5,300 bases of DNA from Alphaproteobacteria bacterium (GTDB taxonomy: Bacteria > Pseudomonadota > Alphaproteobacteria > Rhodospirillales > Rhodospirillaceae). The position numbers and the translations under genes are program-made. Of the stretch, positions 1-5,300 are shown in pieces. Under the pieces are notes generated by a model. The model was given only the letters and a program-made list of their open reading frames with translations. It searched no databases and had not been told where the DNA came from. Each line of letters starts with the position of its first letter. Position 1 is the first letter of the stretch. Location: positions 1 through 5,300 of the forward strand of contig QKGW01000294.1 of NCBI GenBank assembly GCA_003250275.1, given 5' to 3'.

Positions 1-1
1 C

Positions 2-352
2 GGGATCGGCGGCGACCCGGTGAACGGGACGAACTTCATCGAGGCGCTGGAGATGTTCATCGGCGATCCGGAGACGGAAGCGATGATCATGATCGGCGAG
101 ATCGGCGGTTCGGCGGAAGAGGAAGCGGCGAAGTTCTACCAGGACAGCGGCTGCAAGAAGCCGCTCGTCGGGTTCGTCGCGGGCGCTGCGGCGCCGCCCG
201 GCCGCCGCATGGGTCATGCCGGCGCGATCATCGCCGGCGGCGACCGCACCGCGAAGGAAAAGATGGAGTTCATGCGCTCCTGCGGCCTCTACGTGGCGGA
301 CTCGCCCGCCGCCCTCGGCCAAACCATGCAACTTGCGATGAAGGGCCTTTGA
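2..352 (+). CDS. sucD: Succinyl-CoA synthetase (ADP-forming) alpha subunit, C-terminal part
   Basis: This is the last 116 codons of a gene whose start lies before the window; the family is usually about 290 residues. The subunit forms succinyl-CoA synthetase with SucB and interconverts succinyl-CoA and succinate with formation of ATP or GTP, in the cytoplasmic TCA cycle. Visible family signatures are GIGGDPVNGTNF at the left edge, MIGEIGGSAEEEAA, and RMGHAGAIIAGG. The last contains the histidine (codon 215-217) that is phosphorylated in this family. A GTG at 20 is internal and is not the start. The C-terminal tail (KEKMEFMRSCGLYVADSPAALG) is more divergent but keeps the usual pattern. The related malate-CoA ligase subunit MtkB is the main alternative; the GGSAEEEAA stretch favours SucD. 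The sucB partner would be expected just upstream, outside the window. A GC hairpin follows the stop by 10 bases. Confidence 0.9.
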   Translation, partial: GIGGDPVNGTNFIEALEMFIGDPETEAMIMIGEIGGSAEEEAAKFYQDSGCKKPLVGFVAGAAAPPGRRMGHAGAIIAGGDRTAKEKMEFMRSCGLYVADSPAALGQTMQLAMKGL

Positions 353-362
353 GCCCAAGGAC

Positions 363-389
363 GCCGCTCCCCGGCCTTCGGGGAGCGGC
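363..389 (+). terminator. GC hairpin after sucD, terminator-like
   Basis: An 11-bp perfect stem (363-373 with 379-389) closes a 5-base loop (GCCTT), starting 10 bases after the sucD stop. No T-run follows (the next bases are CGGTAGAAGTGG), so it is not a textbook intrinsic terminator. It could end sucD transcription with Rho, or protect the 3' end of the mRNA. The structure is plain in the sequence; the function is inferred from position. Confidence 0.6.
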
Positions 390-403
390 CGGTAGAAGTG
401 GGG

Positions 404-428
404 TTGCCGCAGGTCAGGGCCTGCGCAA
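404..428. promoter_or_regulatory. Imperfect palindrome upstream of the transporter, possible operator
   Basis: TTGCCGCAGG and CCTGCGCAA face each other across six bases. Six contiguous base pairs (408-413 with 420-425) are followed, past one unpaired C at 407, by three more (404-406 with 426-428). It lies 50 bases before the transporter start, a plausible place for a regulator binding site. No regulator gene is visible in the window and I do not recognise a specific family consensus. It could also simply be an RNA hairpin in the leader. Confidence 0.3.
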
Positions 429-440
429 ACGGAGCTAAGC

Positions 441-477
441 AAGTGTAAAAAATAAACCTGTTTTCGGGGAGAATGGA
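441..477 (+). promoter_or_regulatory. AT-rich leader and ribosome binding site of the transporter gene
   Basis: Bases 441-464 (AAGTGTAAAAAATAAACC then TGTTTT) are strikingly AT-rich against the surrounding DNA and probably mark a promoter or an unstructured 5' leader. I could not find a convincing -35/-10 pair at standard spacing, nor a sigma-54 GG-N10-GC element with good flanks. The Shine-Dalgarno is clear: GGGGAG at 466-471, six bases before ATG 478, which fixes the start of the transporter. Confidence 0.4.
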
Positions 478-1797
478 ATGCAAGCCATTACCAATATAAC
501 GGTGCGCATTGTGCAGAAATATCTGCCGGACGCACTCATTCTGGCGATCGGTCTCACCTTTATTACCTTTGCCCTCGGCGTGTTCCTCGCATCGCAGACG
601 CCGATGCAGATGATCGACTACTGGGGCAAGGGCTTTTCGAAACTGTTCACCTTCGCCATGCAGATGGCGCTGGTCCTTCTCACCGGCTACACGCTCGCGC
701 TTTCGCCGGTGGTCAAGCGGGTGCTCGACCGCATCACCGACCTGCCCAAGACTCCGCGTCAGGCGCTGATGCTCACCGCCCTGGTGTCGTTCATCGGCTG
801 CTATTTCTCCTGGGCGTTCGGCCTCGTCATCGGCGCGATTCTCGCCAAGGAAATGGGCCGCAAGGTGCCGGGCCTGCACTTCCCGCTGGTGGTCGCCGCG
901 GCCTACGGCGGCGAGATCATCCGCGGTCCGTCGTCCTCGATCCCGCTGGTGGTGGCGACGCCGGGCAACTTCATGGAAAAGACCATCGGCCACCTCATCC
1001 CGGTGACCGAAACCCTCTACTCCTCGTGGAACCTCGGTCTCTCGGTCGCGATGATGTTCGCGCTGGTGATGCTCTACGGCACGCTTTCGGTGCACAAGAA
1101 CGAGGTCGTCGAATTCCATGTCGAGGAAAAGCCGCAGGCGGTGACGGCCAAGCCGATCTCTGAGATGCCGTTCTCCGAGCGCATCGAGCACCGCCGCTGG
1201 GTCAACCTGGCGCTGGCGATCATGCCGGGTGCGTACCTGATCAACAACTTCGCCACCTTCAGCTTCAACCTCAACCTCAACCTCGTGATCCTGATCTTCC
1301 TGTTCCTCTCGCTGGTCCTCCACCGCAACCCGGCGGAATTCCTCGCGGCGATCAAGGACGCGGTGGTCGCGTGCCGCGGCATCCTGCTGCAGTTCCCGCT
1401 CTACGCGGGCATCGCGGGGATGATGGGGTCGTCCGGTCTGGTGGCGATCATCTCGCACTGGTTCACCGAAATCTCGACCCCGGCGACCTTCCCGATCATG
1501 ACGTTCCTCTCCGCCGGTCTGGTGAACATCGCCATTCCCTCGGGCGGCGGGCAGTGGGCGATCCAGGGCCCGATCATGATCGAGGCCGCGCGGGCGATCG
1601 GCGCCGATCTGCCGCAGACGGTGATGGCGTTCGCCTGGGGCGATGGATGGACCAACCAGATCCAGCCGTTCTGGGCGCTGCCGCTGCTCGGCGTCGCCGG
1701 CCTCTCGGCACGCGACATCATGGGCTACTGCATCGTCTGGCTGGTGCTCTCCGGCGTGATGATCGGCGGCACCTTCACTCTGCTGACGCTGTTCTGA
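478..1797 (+). CDS. atoE: Short-chain fatty acid transporter, AtoE family
   Basis: This 439-residue protein matches the length of the family (E. coli AtoE is about 440). AtoE-type proteins are inner-membrane carriers thought to import short-chain fatty acids such as acetoacetate or butyrate; the exact substrate here cannot be read from sequence. It is strongly hydrophobic, with likely membrane segments near residues 18-38, 58-77, 97-123, 135-160, 185-204, 242-258, 266-282, 302-326, 336-353 and 398-437. Family signatures are YLPDAL (15-20), FAMQMAL (59-65), VVATPGN (158-164), LLQFPLYAGI (303-312), IPSGGGQWAIQGP (353-365) and QPFWALPLLGVAGLSARDIMGYC (396-418). A charged loop at 205-240 is probably cytoplasmic or periplasmic. 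The start at 478 has a good Shine-Dalgarno. The first 16 codons are less GC-rich than the rest and include a rare ATA. Hairpins follow the stop, so it is probably transcribed alone. Confidence 0.88.
   Translation: MQAITNITVRIVQKYLPDALILAIGLTFITFALGVFLASQTPMQMIDYWGKGFSKLFTFAMQMALVLLTGYTLALSPVVKRVLDRITDLPKTPRQALMLTALVSFIGCYFSWAFGLVIGAILAKEMGRKVPGLHFPLVVAAAYGGEIIRGPSSSIPLVVATPGNFMEKTIGHLIPVTETLYSSWNLGLSVAMMFALVMLYGTLSVHKNEVVEFHVEEKPQAVTAKPISEMPFSERIEHRRWVNLALAIMPGAYLINNFATFSFNLNLNLVILIFLFLSLVLHRNPAEFLAAIKDAVVACRGILLQFPLYAGIAGMMGSSGLVAIISHWFTEISTPATFPIMTFLSAGLVNIAIPSGGGQWAIQGPIMIEAARAIGADLPQTVMAFAWGDGWTNQIQPFWALPLLGVAGLSARDIMGYCIVWLVLSGVMIGGTFTLLTLF
1265..1284 (+). repeat. Three in-frame TCAACC hexamers inside atoE
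   Basis: TCAACC occurs three times in a row followed by TC. In frame it encodes F-N-L-N-L-N-L at residues 263-269, just at the start of a very hydrophobic segment (VILIFLFLSLVL). Changes in copy number would keep the frame and add or remove an Asn-Leu pair. Confidence 0.7.
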
Positions 1798-1803
1798 TCC
1801 GTA

Positions 1804-1827
1804 CGGGCGCCGGGCAACCGGCGTCCG
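1804..1827 (+). terminator. GC hairpin with GCAA tetraloop after atoE, terminator-like
   Basis: A 10-bp stem (1804-1813 with 1818-1827, one G-T wobble at 1807/1824) closes a GCAA loop, a stable GNRA tetraloop, six bases after the atoE stop. The following bases (GAAGTTCCGCG) have no T-run. Position and stability suggest a 3'-end structure, either a terminator helped by Rho or an mRNA-protecting hairpin. Confidence 0.6.
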
Positions 1828-1841
1828 GAAGTTCCGCGCGG

Positions 1842-1983
1842 GCCGCCGTTTCCCCCTAGGCGGCGGCAACTGGGCCCCCCAGCCAAGCCCCCCTCGCGCG
1901 GCGCCGAAGCGTCGATTCCCCCCAACGTGCGACGCTTCGCCGGATGCCGGTCCCCCCGGCATCCGGCCTTCGGCCCAAGAGCG
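1842..1983. other. Gene-free hairpin cluster with repeated C-tracts
   Basis: No gene is visible here. Several inverted repeats follow one another: GCCGCCG/CGGCGGC (1842-1848 with 1861-1867, 12-base loop), CTGGG/CCCAG (1870-1874 with 1878-1882), a 10-bp stem 1905-1914 with 1930-1939, a 12-bp perfect stem 1939-1950 with 1956-1967 (5-base loop), and a small GGCC-TTC-GGCC (1965-1975). Runs of five or six C lie at 1852-1856, 1875-1880, 1888-1893, 1918-1923 and 1952-1957, several of them in hairpin loops. The C-richness of the + strand is compatible with Rho loading downstream of atoE. A structured RNA or a palindromic repeat element is an alternative. Confidence 0.5.
1939..1967. repeat. 12-bp perfect palindrome, possible terminator or REP-like element
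   Basis: GCCGGATGCCGG faces CCGGCATCCGGC across five bases (TCCCC). It is the strongest hairpin in the gap. The arms loosely resemble the GCCGGATG...ATCCGGCC arms of enterobacterial REP elements, recalled from memory; shared composition could explain that. Because both flanking genes read rightward, a terminator or a chromosomal palindromic repeat are the two sensible readings. Confidence 0.5.
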
Positions 1984-2077
1984 GTCGCCTCCGCCGATGC
2001 CTTGCGCTATGCTCCCGGCGTTTGCAAATTCTTCTAGCGGTCGTCCGAGGCCGCCTTCCATGCTCTCAGGGGTCCCG
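1984..2077 (+). promoter_or_regulatory. Probable promoter and leader region of the asmA-like gene
   Basis: After the hairpins the sequence becomes less structured. A TTGCGC at 2002-2007 could be a -35 box, with the AT-rich TTTGCAAATTCTTCTA at 2021-2036 covering the expected -10 position, but the -10 match (CAAATT at 2025-2030) is poor. TATGCT at 2008-2013 is an alternative -10 without a good -35. A Shine-Dalgarno-like AGGGG at 2068-2072 lies five bases before ATG 2078 and decides my start. Promoter assignment is tentative; the ribosome binding site is better supported. Confidence 0.3.
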
Positions 2078-5000
2078 ATGCGGAAGTCGTTGCGATACGG
2101 GCTGATTGCCCTTGTTGGGGCCGCCGCCCTCGCGGTGGTGCTGCCGATGGTGCTGGTCGACGAAGCGGCGATCAAGCGCGAGGTCTCGCGCGCCGTCGAG
2201 AACCGCACCGGACGCCAGTTCGAGATCGCGGGCGACCTCGGCTTCTCGCTGCTGCCGACGCCGCGCATCACCGCCGGAACCGTGCGCCTCGCCAATTGGG
2301 ACGACAGCCCCGAGCCGTGGATGGTCGAGGTGGAGACGGTTTCCGCCACGGTGTCGCCGCTCGACCTGTTGCGCGGCGAGATCGTCGCCCGCACCATCGA
2401 ACTCGAACGCCCGCACGTTCTCCTCGAACGCCGCGCCGGGCGCGCCAACTGGAACTTCGTGCCGCCCGGGCAGCTTCCCGGCCGCGTCGGCGTCAAAAGC
2501 GGCGGGCTGATCGCCAGCGCCTACGCCGATACCGGGGAGACCGAGGGCGCGAACCTCGGCTTCCATCGCCTGATCGTGCACGATGGCCGCATCGACTACC
2601 GCGACGCCAACGGCGGTAAGAGCCTCGACGCCACCGAGATCGCCCTCGACGTCGCGGCGCAGACCGCCGACGGCCCGTTCCAGGGGAACGGCACCGCCAC
2701 CATCGGCGGGCGCGCGGTGACCTTCGACGGCGACGTCGGGCGGATTCAGGCCGGACGCGCGGTGCCGGTGCGCATCGGCGCGAAGGTCGGCGCGCTCACC
2801 GCCAAGCTCGATGGTCTGCTGCTGCGCGACACCGACGCCGGGCCGGTGCTTAAAGCCGCGCTCGATCTCGCCGCGCCGGATACCGCCGCGGCGGCGTCCG
2901 AATGGGGGATCGCCGTTCCCGCTGCGCTCAAGGGACGTCCGTTCGCGCTCGGCGGCCAGCTCCGCCTTGCCGACAACTCCGGCGACTTCACCGAGGGGCA
3001 GGCGCGCCTCGGGCCGTCCGCCGCCACCGCGCGCGTGTCGTGGACCCTCGATACGCCGCGCCCGCGCGTCTCCCTCGGGCTCAAGGCGCAGCATCTCGAT
3101 CTCGACGCCTGGGCCGAGGCGCGCACCTCCGCCGCGCCCGGCCTCGGTCTGGTTTCCGCCGCCCAGGCGCAGGAACCCGCGCCCGCCGTCGTGGTTCCGC
3201 CGCTGCCGCAGGATCTTGACGTCGCCTTCTCCCTCGCCGCCGACACGGTGATCTGGCACGGCCAGCCCGCCCAGTCGCTCGTCGCCGAGGGCGAACTGAG
3301 CCGCGGCGACCTCGTGCTCAATCAGGTTTCCGCCGAGTTGCCGGGTGCGGCGCAGGTGCGGCTGTTCGGCTTCGTCGGCGGCGGTCAGGCGATGCGCAAC
3401 CTCGACCTCACCGCGCAGGCGAGCGCCGCCAACCTGCGCGGCACCCTCGACTGGCTCGGTGTCGACGTTTCCGCGGTGCCTTCCGACCGCCTCCGCCGCG
3501 CCGGGATCTCGGCGCAGATCAGCGGCGGGCGCGACGCCCTCCTGCGCGTGCGCGGCATCGACATCGCGCTCGACGCCAGCCGCGCCAAGGGTGCGCTCGA
3601 CCTGCGCTGGTCGGCACGTCCGGCGTTCGGCCTGTCACTCGCGGTCGACCAGTTCAACGCCGACGCCTACCGCCCGGTCGCGGTTCCGGCGAAGCCCGCC
3701 GCGAGCCCCGCGGCGGTGCAGCAGGAGATGCCCGCGCCCGCGCCGGTGTGGGCCGGTTTCGACGCCAACGTCGATATGTCGGTGGGGCGGCTCACCCTCG
3801 GCGGCCAGGCGTTCGACCGGGTTTCCGCTAAGGGCCGCTGGCAGTCCGGCGTGCTCGACGTCGCGGCGCTCTCCGCCGACCTCGGCGGGGCGGGCCACGT
3901 CCGCGCGAGCGGCCGGGTGCGCACCCAGGGCGAGGGCGCGCCGCGCTTCGAAGGGGTAAAGGCCGACGTCACCACGCCGCGCGCCGACCGCCTGCTCGCG
4001 CTGCTGCCGTTCGACGCGCCCGCGTTCACCCTCGACTGGCGCGCGCTCACCGCCAGCCTCGCCGCGGACGGCCCGCTCGCCGACCTCAAGCTCGACGCCT
4101 CGACCCGCGTCGGCGAGGTCGCCGCCAGCCTTTCCGGGCGCTTCGACGGGGTGAAGGGCCGCCCCGCCGCCGACGGCGACGCGCGCATCGACGCGCCGAC
4201 CCTCGGCGCGCTCGCCCAGGTGCTCGGCGCCGACCTGCCCGCCGACCTCGCGCGCAAGGGGCGCGTCGAGATCCGTGCGCCGATCGTCGCGCGCGACACC
4301 GGCTACGCTCTCCCCGCGGTGAGCGTCAAGGCGGGCGACATCGCGATCGACGGCAGCGCCGAGGTCAAGACCGACGGCCCGCGCCCCTACGCCACCGTCA
4401 AGGTCTCGGGCAACGTGCTGCCGTGGCCTTCGTTTGCTGCGACCGCCGCGCCGCGCCGCGTCGCCACCGCGACCGGGTTCGTTCCGGCGGCGACCGGGTC
4501 CGCGCCCGCGCCCGCGTGGGCGGCGCTGCGCGATTTCGACGGCGAACTCTCCGCGAAGTTCGGCGCGGTGCAGACGCCGAAGCTGCGCGCCGAGGCGGTC
4601 GACGCCGCGCTCGCTCCACCTCAACCAGGGCGTCCTCACCCTCGACAACGCCGCCGCGCGCATCCTCGGCGGCGCGGTCAAGGCGAACGGACGCGCCGAT
4701 CTCACCGGCGCGGTCGCGCGCCTCGACGGCAAGCTCGACGCCGCCGACGTCACCCTCGCCTCGACCAGCCCGCTGTTCGATGGCAACGCCCCGCTCGCCG
4801 GACGGATCACCTTCGAGGCCGAGGGCGCGGCGGCGGGCAACGACCGCGACGCGCTGCTGCGCGCGCTCGACGGCAAGGGCCGGCTCTCGGTGGTGCAGGG
4901 CTCGTTCGCCGGGGCCAATCTCGGCGCGGTCAACGACCGCCTCAACCGCGTCCGCACGATCCAGGACGTGTTTGCGGCGATCGAGGCGGGCAGCCGCGGC

Positions 5001-5300
5001 CGCACCGCCTTCGACACCCTCACCGGCACCTTCGCCGTGGAGAAGGGCGTGCTGCGCTCCGACGATCTCCAGATGAACGCGCCCTCGGGCGTTGCCACCG
5101 CCACCGGCAGCGCCGACCTCGCCGCGCAGACCCTCGCCACCGACCTGCGCTTCACCCTCGACAACCTCAAGGAAGCGCCGCCGCTCGGCATCAAGCTCTC
5201 GGGCGCGTGGGCCGCGCCGCGCGTGGTGTTCGATACCGGCGCGTTCCAGGGCCACGTGCTCAAGCAGGGGCTGGGGGCGTTCCTGAAGTCGCTCTCCAAG
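2078..5300 (+). CDS. AsmA-family envelope protein, frameshifted near 4612 and cut by window end
   Basis: The protein reads from ATG 2078 for 845 codons, then must move to the next frame at about 4614 for a further 229 codons and leaves the window without a stop. AsmA-family proteins are inner-membrane-anchored, mostly periplasmic, beta-rich proteins related to TamB and YhdP and linked to lipid transport and outer-membrane integrity. The sequence shows a basic N-terminus and hydrophobic anchor (residues 1-27, MRKSLRYGLIALVGAAALAV...). It then has the AsmA N-terminal pattern: TGRQFEIAGDLGFSLLPTPRI (44-64), VSPLDLLRGEI (92-102), ELERPHVLLE (108-117) and RANWNF (122-127). Three related modules follow, separated by Pro/Ala-rich linkers. 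The C-terminal part (LRSDDLQMNAPSGVATATGSADL; ALHLNQGVLTL) is also family-typical, so the true end is probably near. At over 1,070 residues it is longer than E. coli AsmA (about 617). An in-frame ATG at 2060 is an alternative start. If the shift is real the gene is probably a pseudogene. Confidence 0.85.
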   Translation, partial: MRKSLRYGLIALVGAAALAVVLPMVLVDEAAIKREVSRAVENRTGRQFEIAGDLGFSLLPTPRITAGTVRLANWDDSPEPWMVEVETVSATVSPLDLLRGEIVARTIELERPHVLLERRAGRANWNFVPPGQLPGRVGVKSGGLIASAYADTGETEGANLGFHRLIVHDGRIDYRDANGGKSLDATEIALDVAAQTADGPFQGNGTATIGGRAVTFDGDVGRIQAGRAVPVRIGAKVGALTAKLDGLLLRDTDAGPVLKAALDLAAPDTAAAASEWGIAVPAALKGRPFALGGQLRLADNSGDFTEGQARLGPSAATARVSWTLDTPRPRVSLGLKAQHLDLDAWAEARTSAAPGLGLVSAAQAQEPAPAVVVPPLPQDLDVAFSLAADTVIWHGQPAQSLVAEGELSRGDLVLNQVSAELPGAAQVRLFGFVGGGQAMRNLDLTAQASAANLRGTLDWLGVDVSAVPSDRLRRAGISAQISGGRDALLRVRGIDIALDASRAKGALDLRWSARPAFGLSLAVDQFNADAYRPVAVPAKPAASPAAVQQEMPAPAPVWAGFDANVDMSVGRLTLGGQAFDRVSAKGRWQSGVLDVAALSADLGGAGHVRASGRVRTQGEGAPRFEGVKADVTTPRADRLLALLPFDAPAFTLDWRALTASLAADGPLADLKLDASTRVGEVAASLSGRFDGVKGRPAADGDARIDAPTLGALAQVLGADLPADLARKGRVEIRAPIVARDTGYALPAVSVKAGDIAIDGSAEVKTDGPRPYATVKVSGNVLPWPSFAATAAPRRVATATGFVPAATGSAPAPAWAALRDFDGELSAKFGAVQTPKLRAEAVDAALAPPQPGRPHPRQRRRAHPRRRGQGERTRRSHRRGRAPRRQARRRRRHPRLDQPAVRWQRPARRTDHLRGRGRGGGQRPRRAAARARRQGPALGGAGLVRRGQSRRGQRPPQPRPHDPGRVCGDRGGQPRPHRLRHPHRHLRRGEGRAALRRSPDERALGRCHRHRQRRPRRADPRHRPALHPRQPQGSAAARHQALGRVGRAARGVRYRRVPGPRAQAGAGGVPEVALQ
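3212..4703 (+). repeat. Three diverged protein modules within the AsmA-like protein
   Basis: Modules of about 55 residues occur at 3212-3376 (starts DLDVAFSLAAD), 3755-3919 (starts GFDANVDMSVG) and 4532-4703 (starts DFDGELSAKFG). Modules 1 and 2 align without gaps, with about 16 of 55 identities by hand count. The shared pattern is x-D-x(13)-G-Q, then V-x-A-x-G, G-x-L, S-A-x-L-x-G-A and V-R-x-x-G. Module 3 follows the same plan only once the extra GCTC is removed. Each is preceded by a Pro/Ala-rich linker (around residues 364-378, 535-558 and 795-818). They fit the repeating beta-strand groove expected of AsmA/TamB-like proteins. Confidence 0.6.
4608..4616 (+). other. Frameshift site: tandem GCTC-GCTC in the asmA-like gene
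   Basis: The segment CGCTCGCTC has a period of four. Left of it the AsmA protein reads in the frame of ATG 2078 (...RAEAVDAAL). Right of it the family-like sequence (HLNQGVLTLDNAAARILGG...) is in the next frame. Deleting one GCTC joins them as VDAALHLNQGVLTL. Without the correction, translation continues to the window end without a stop but gives an Arg/Pro-rich tail (APPQPGRPHPRQRRR...) unlike any AsmA protein. A 4-bp duplication is the most economical explanation; a single-base insertion nearby or a sequencing error would have the same effect on frame. Confidence 0.8.

Noticed and set aside
2..352. Malate-CoA ligase subunit MtkB instead of SucD.
   Set aside because: The GEIGGSAEEEAA segment fits SucD better than the MtkB form I recall (GEIGGPQEAEAA), though the upstream two thirds are not visible to settle it.
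1852..1957. G-quadruplex on the minus strand formed by the five G-runs complementary to the C-tracts.
   Set aside because: Most spacers between runs are about 19-28 bases, far longer than canonical quadruplex loops.
1842..1975. CRISPR array suggested by repeated palindromic segments.
   Set aside because: The palindromes differ from each other and there is no repeat of constant length with regular spacers.
289..2496. A 735-codon open frame on the minus strand, crossing atoE, the intergenic hairpins and the start of the asmA-like gene.
   Set aside because: It lies opposite a clear AtoE family gene and a clear AsmA gene. The translation is low-complexity, rich in R, E, H and D, with no recognisable domain; such open antisense frames are expected in high-GC DNA.
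2106..3959. Several + strand open frames of 105-204 codons overlapping the asmA-like gene (for example 2106-2510, 2811-3251, 3345-3959).
   Set aside because: All are out of frame with the AsmA reading and give Arg/Pro/Ser-rich translations without motifs.
4608..4616. Programmed ribosomal frameshifting or phase variation as explanation for the frame change.
   Set aside because: There is no slippery heptamer or release-factor-type stop, and a tetranucleotide present only twice is too short for a typical phase-variable tract. Mutation or sequence error is simpler.
4423..5076. A + strand open frame of 217 codons near the frameshift that might look like a separate downstream gene.
   Set aside because: It is in the third frame, neither the pre-shift nor the post-shift AsmA frame, and is Arg/Ala/Ser-rich noise typical of GC-rich shadows.
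3635..5299. A 554-codon open frame on the minus strand opposite the asmA-like gene.
   Set aside because: Its R/A/G/E-rich translation has no family pattern, while the + strand carries family-like AsmA sequence throughout, on both sides of the frameshift.

Overview
The window comes from a very GC-rich bacterial chromosome with strong G/C bias at third codon positions. The gene types (alpha subunit of succinyl-CoA synthetase, an AtoE-type short-chain fatty acid transporter, a long AsmA-type envelope protein) point to a Gram-negative proteobacterium. A high-GC alphaproteobacterium is my best guess, but this rests on the overall look of the proteins and not on a marker gene. All three recognised genes lie on the + strand.

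Layout. Bases 2-352 hold the last third of a succinyl-CoA synthetase alpha subunit (sucD) and its stop codon. A perfect GC hairpin follows (363-389), then an intergenic stretch with an imperfect palindrome (404-428), an AT-rich leader and a good Shine-Dalgarno. Bases 478-1797 encode a full-length AtoE-family transporter. Bases 1798-2077 have no gene but are packed with strong hairpins and five runs of five or six C, probably a termination region. From 2078 to the window edge runs a long AsmA-family gene with an N-terminal membrane anchor.

The main surprise is that this AsmA gene changes reading frame. It reads cleanly in one frame from 2078 to about 4612 and in the next frame from about 4614 to the end. 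The change falls exactly on a tandem GCTC-GCTC. Removing one GCTC restores a continuous protein and also aligns the disrupted segment, without a gap at that point, to a related module earlier in the same protein. This is either a real 4-bp duplication that breaks the gene or an error in the sequence.

How the genes relate. sucD (TCA cycle, CoA-ester metabolism) and the fatty acid transporter could be linked metabolically, but the hairpin and 125-bp gap suggest separate transcripts. The AsmA gene is separated by 280 bp and belongs to envelope biogenesis. I see no mobile element, CRISPR array, tRNA, rRNA or defence system, and nothing I would call a wholly new system.
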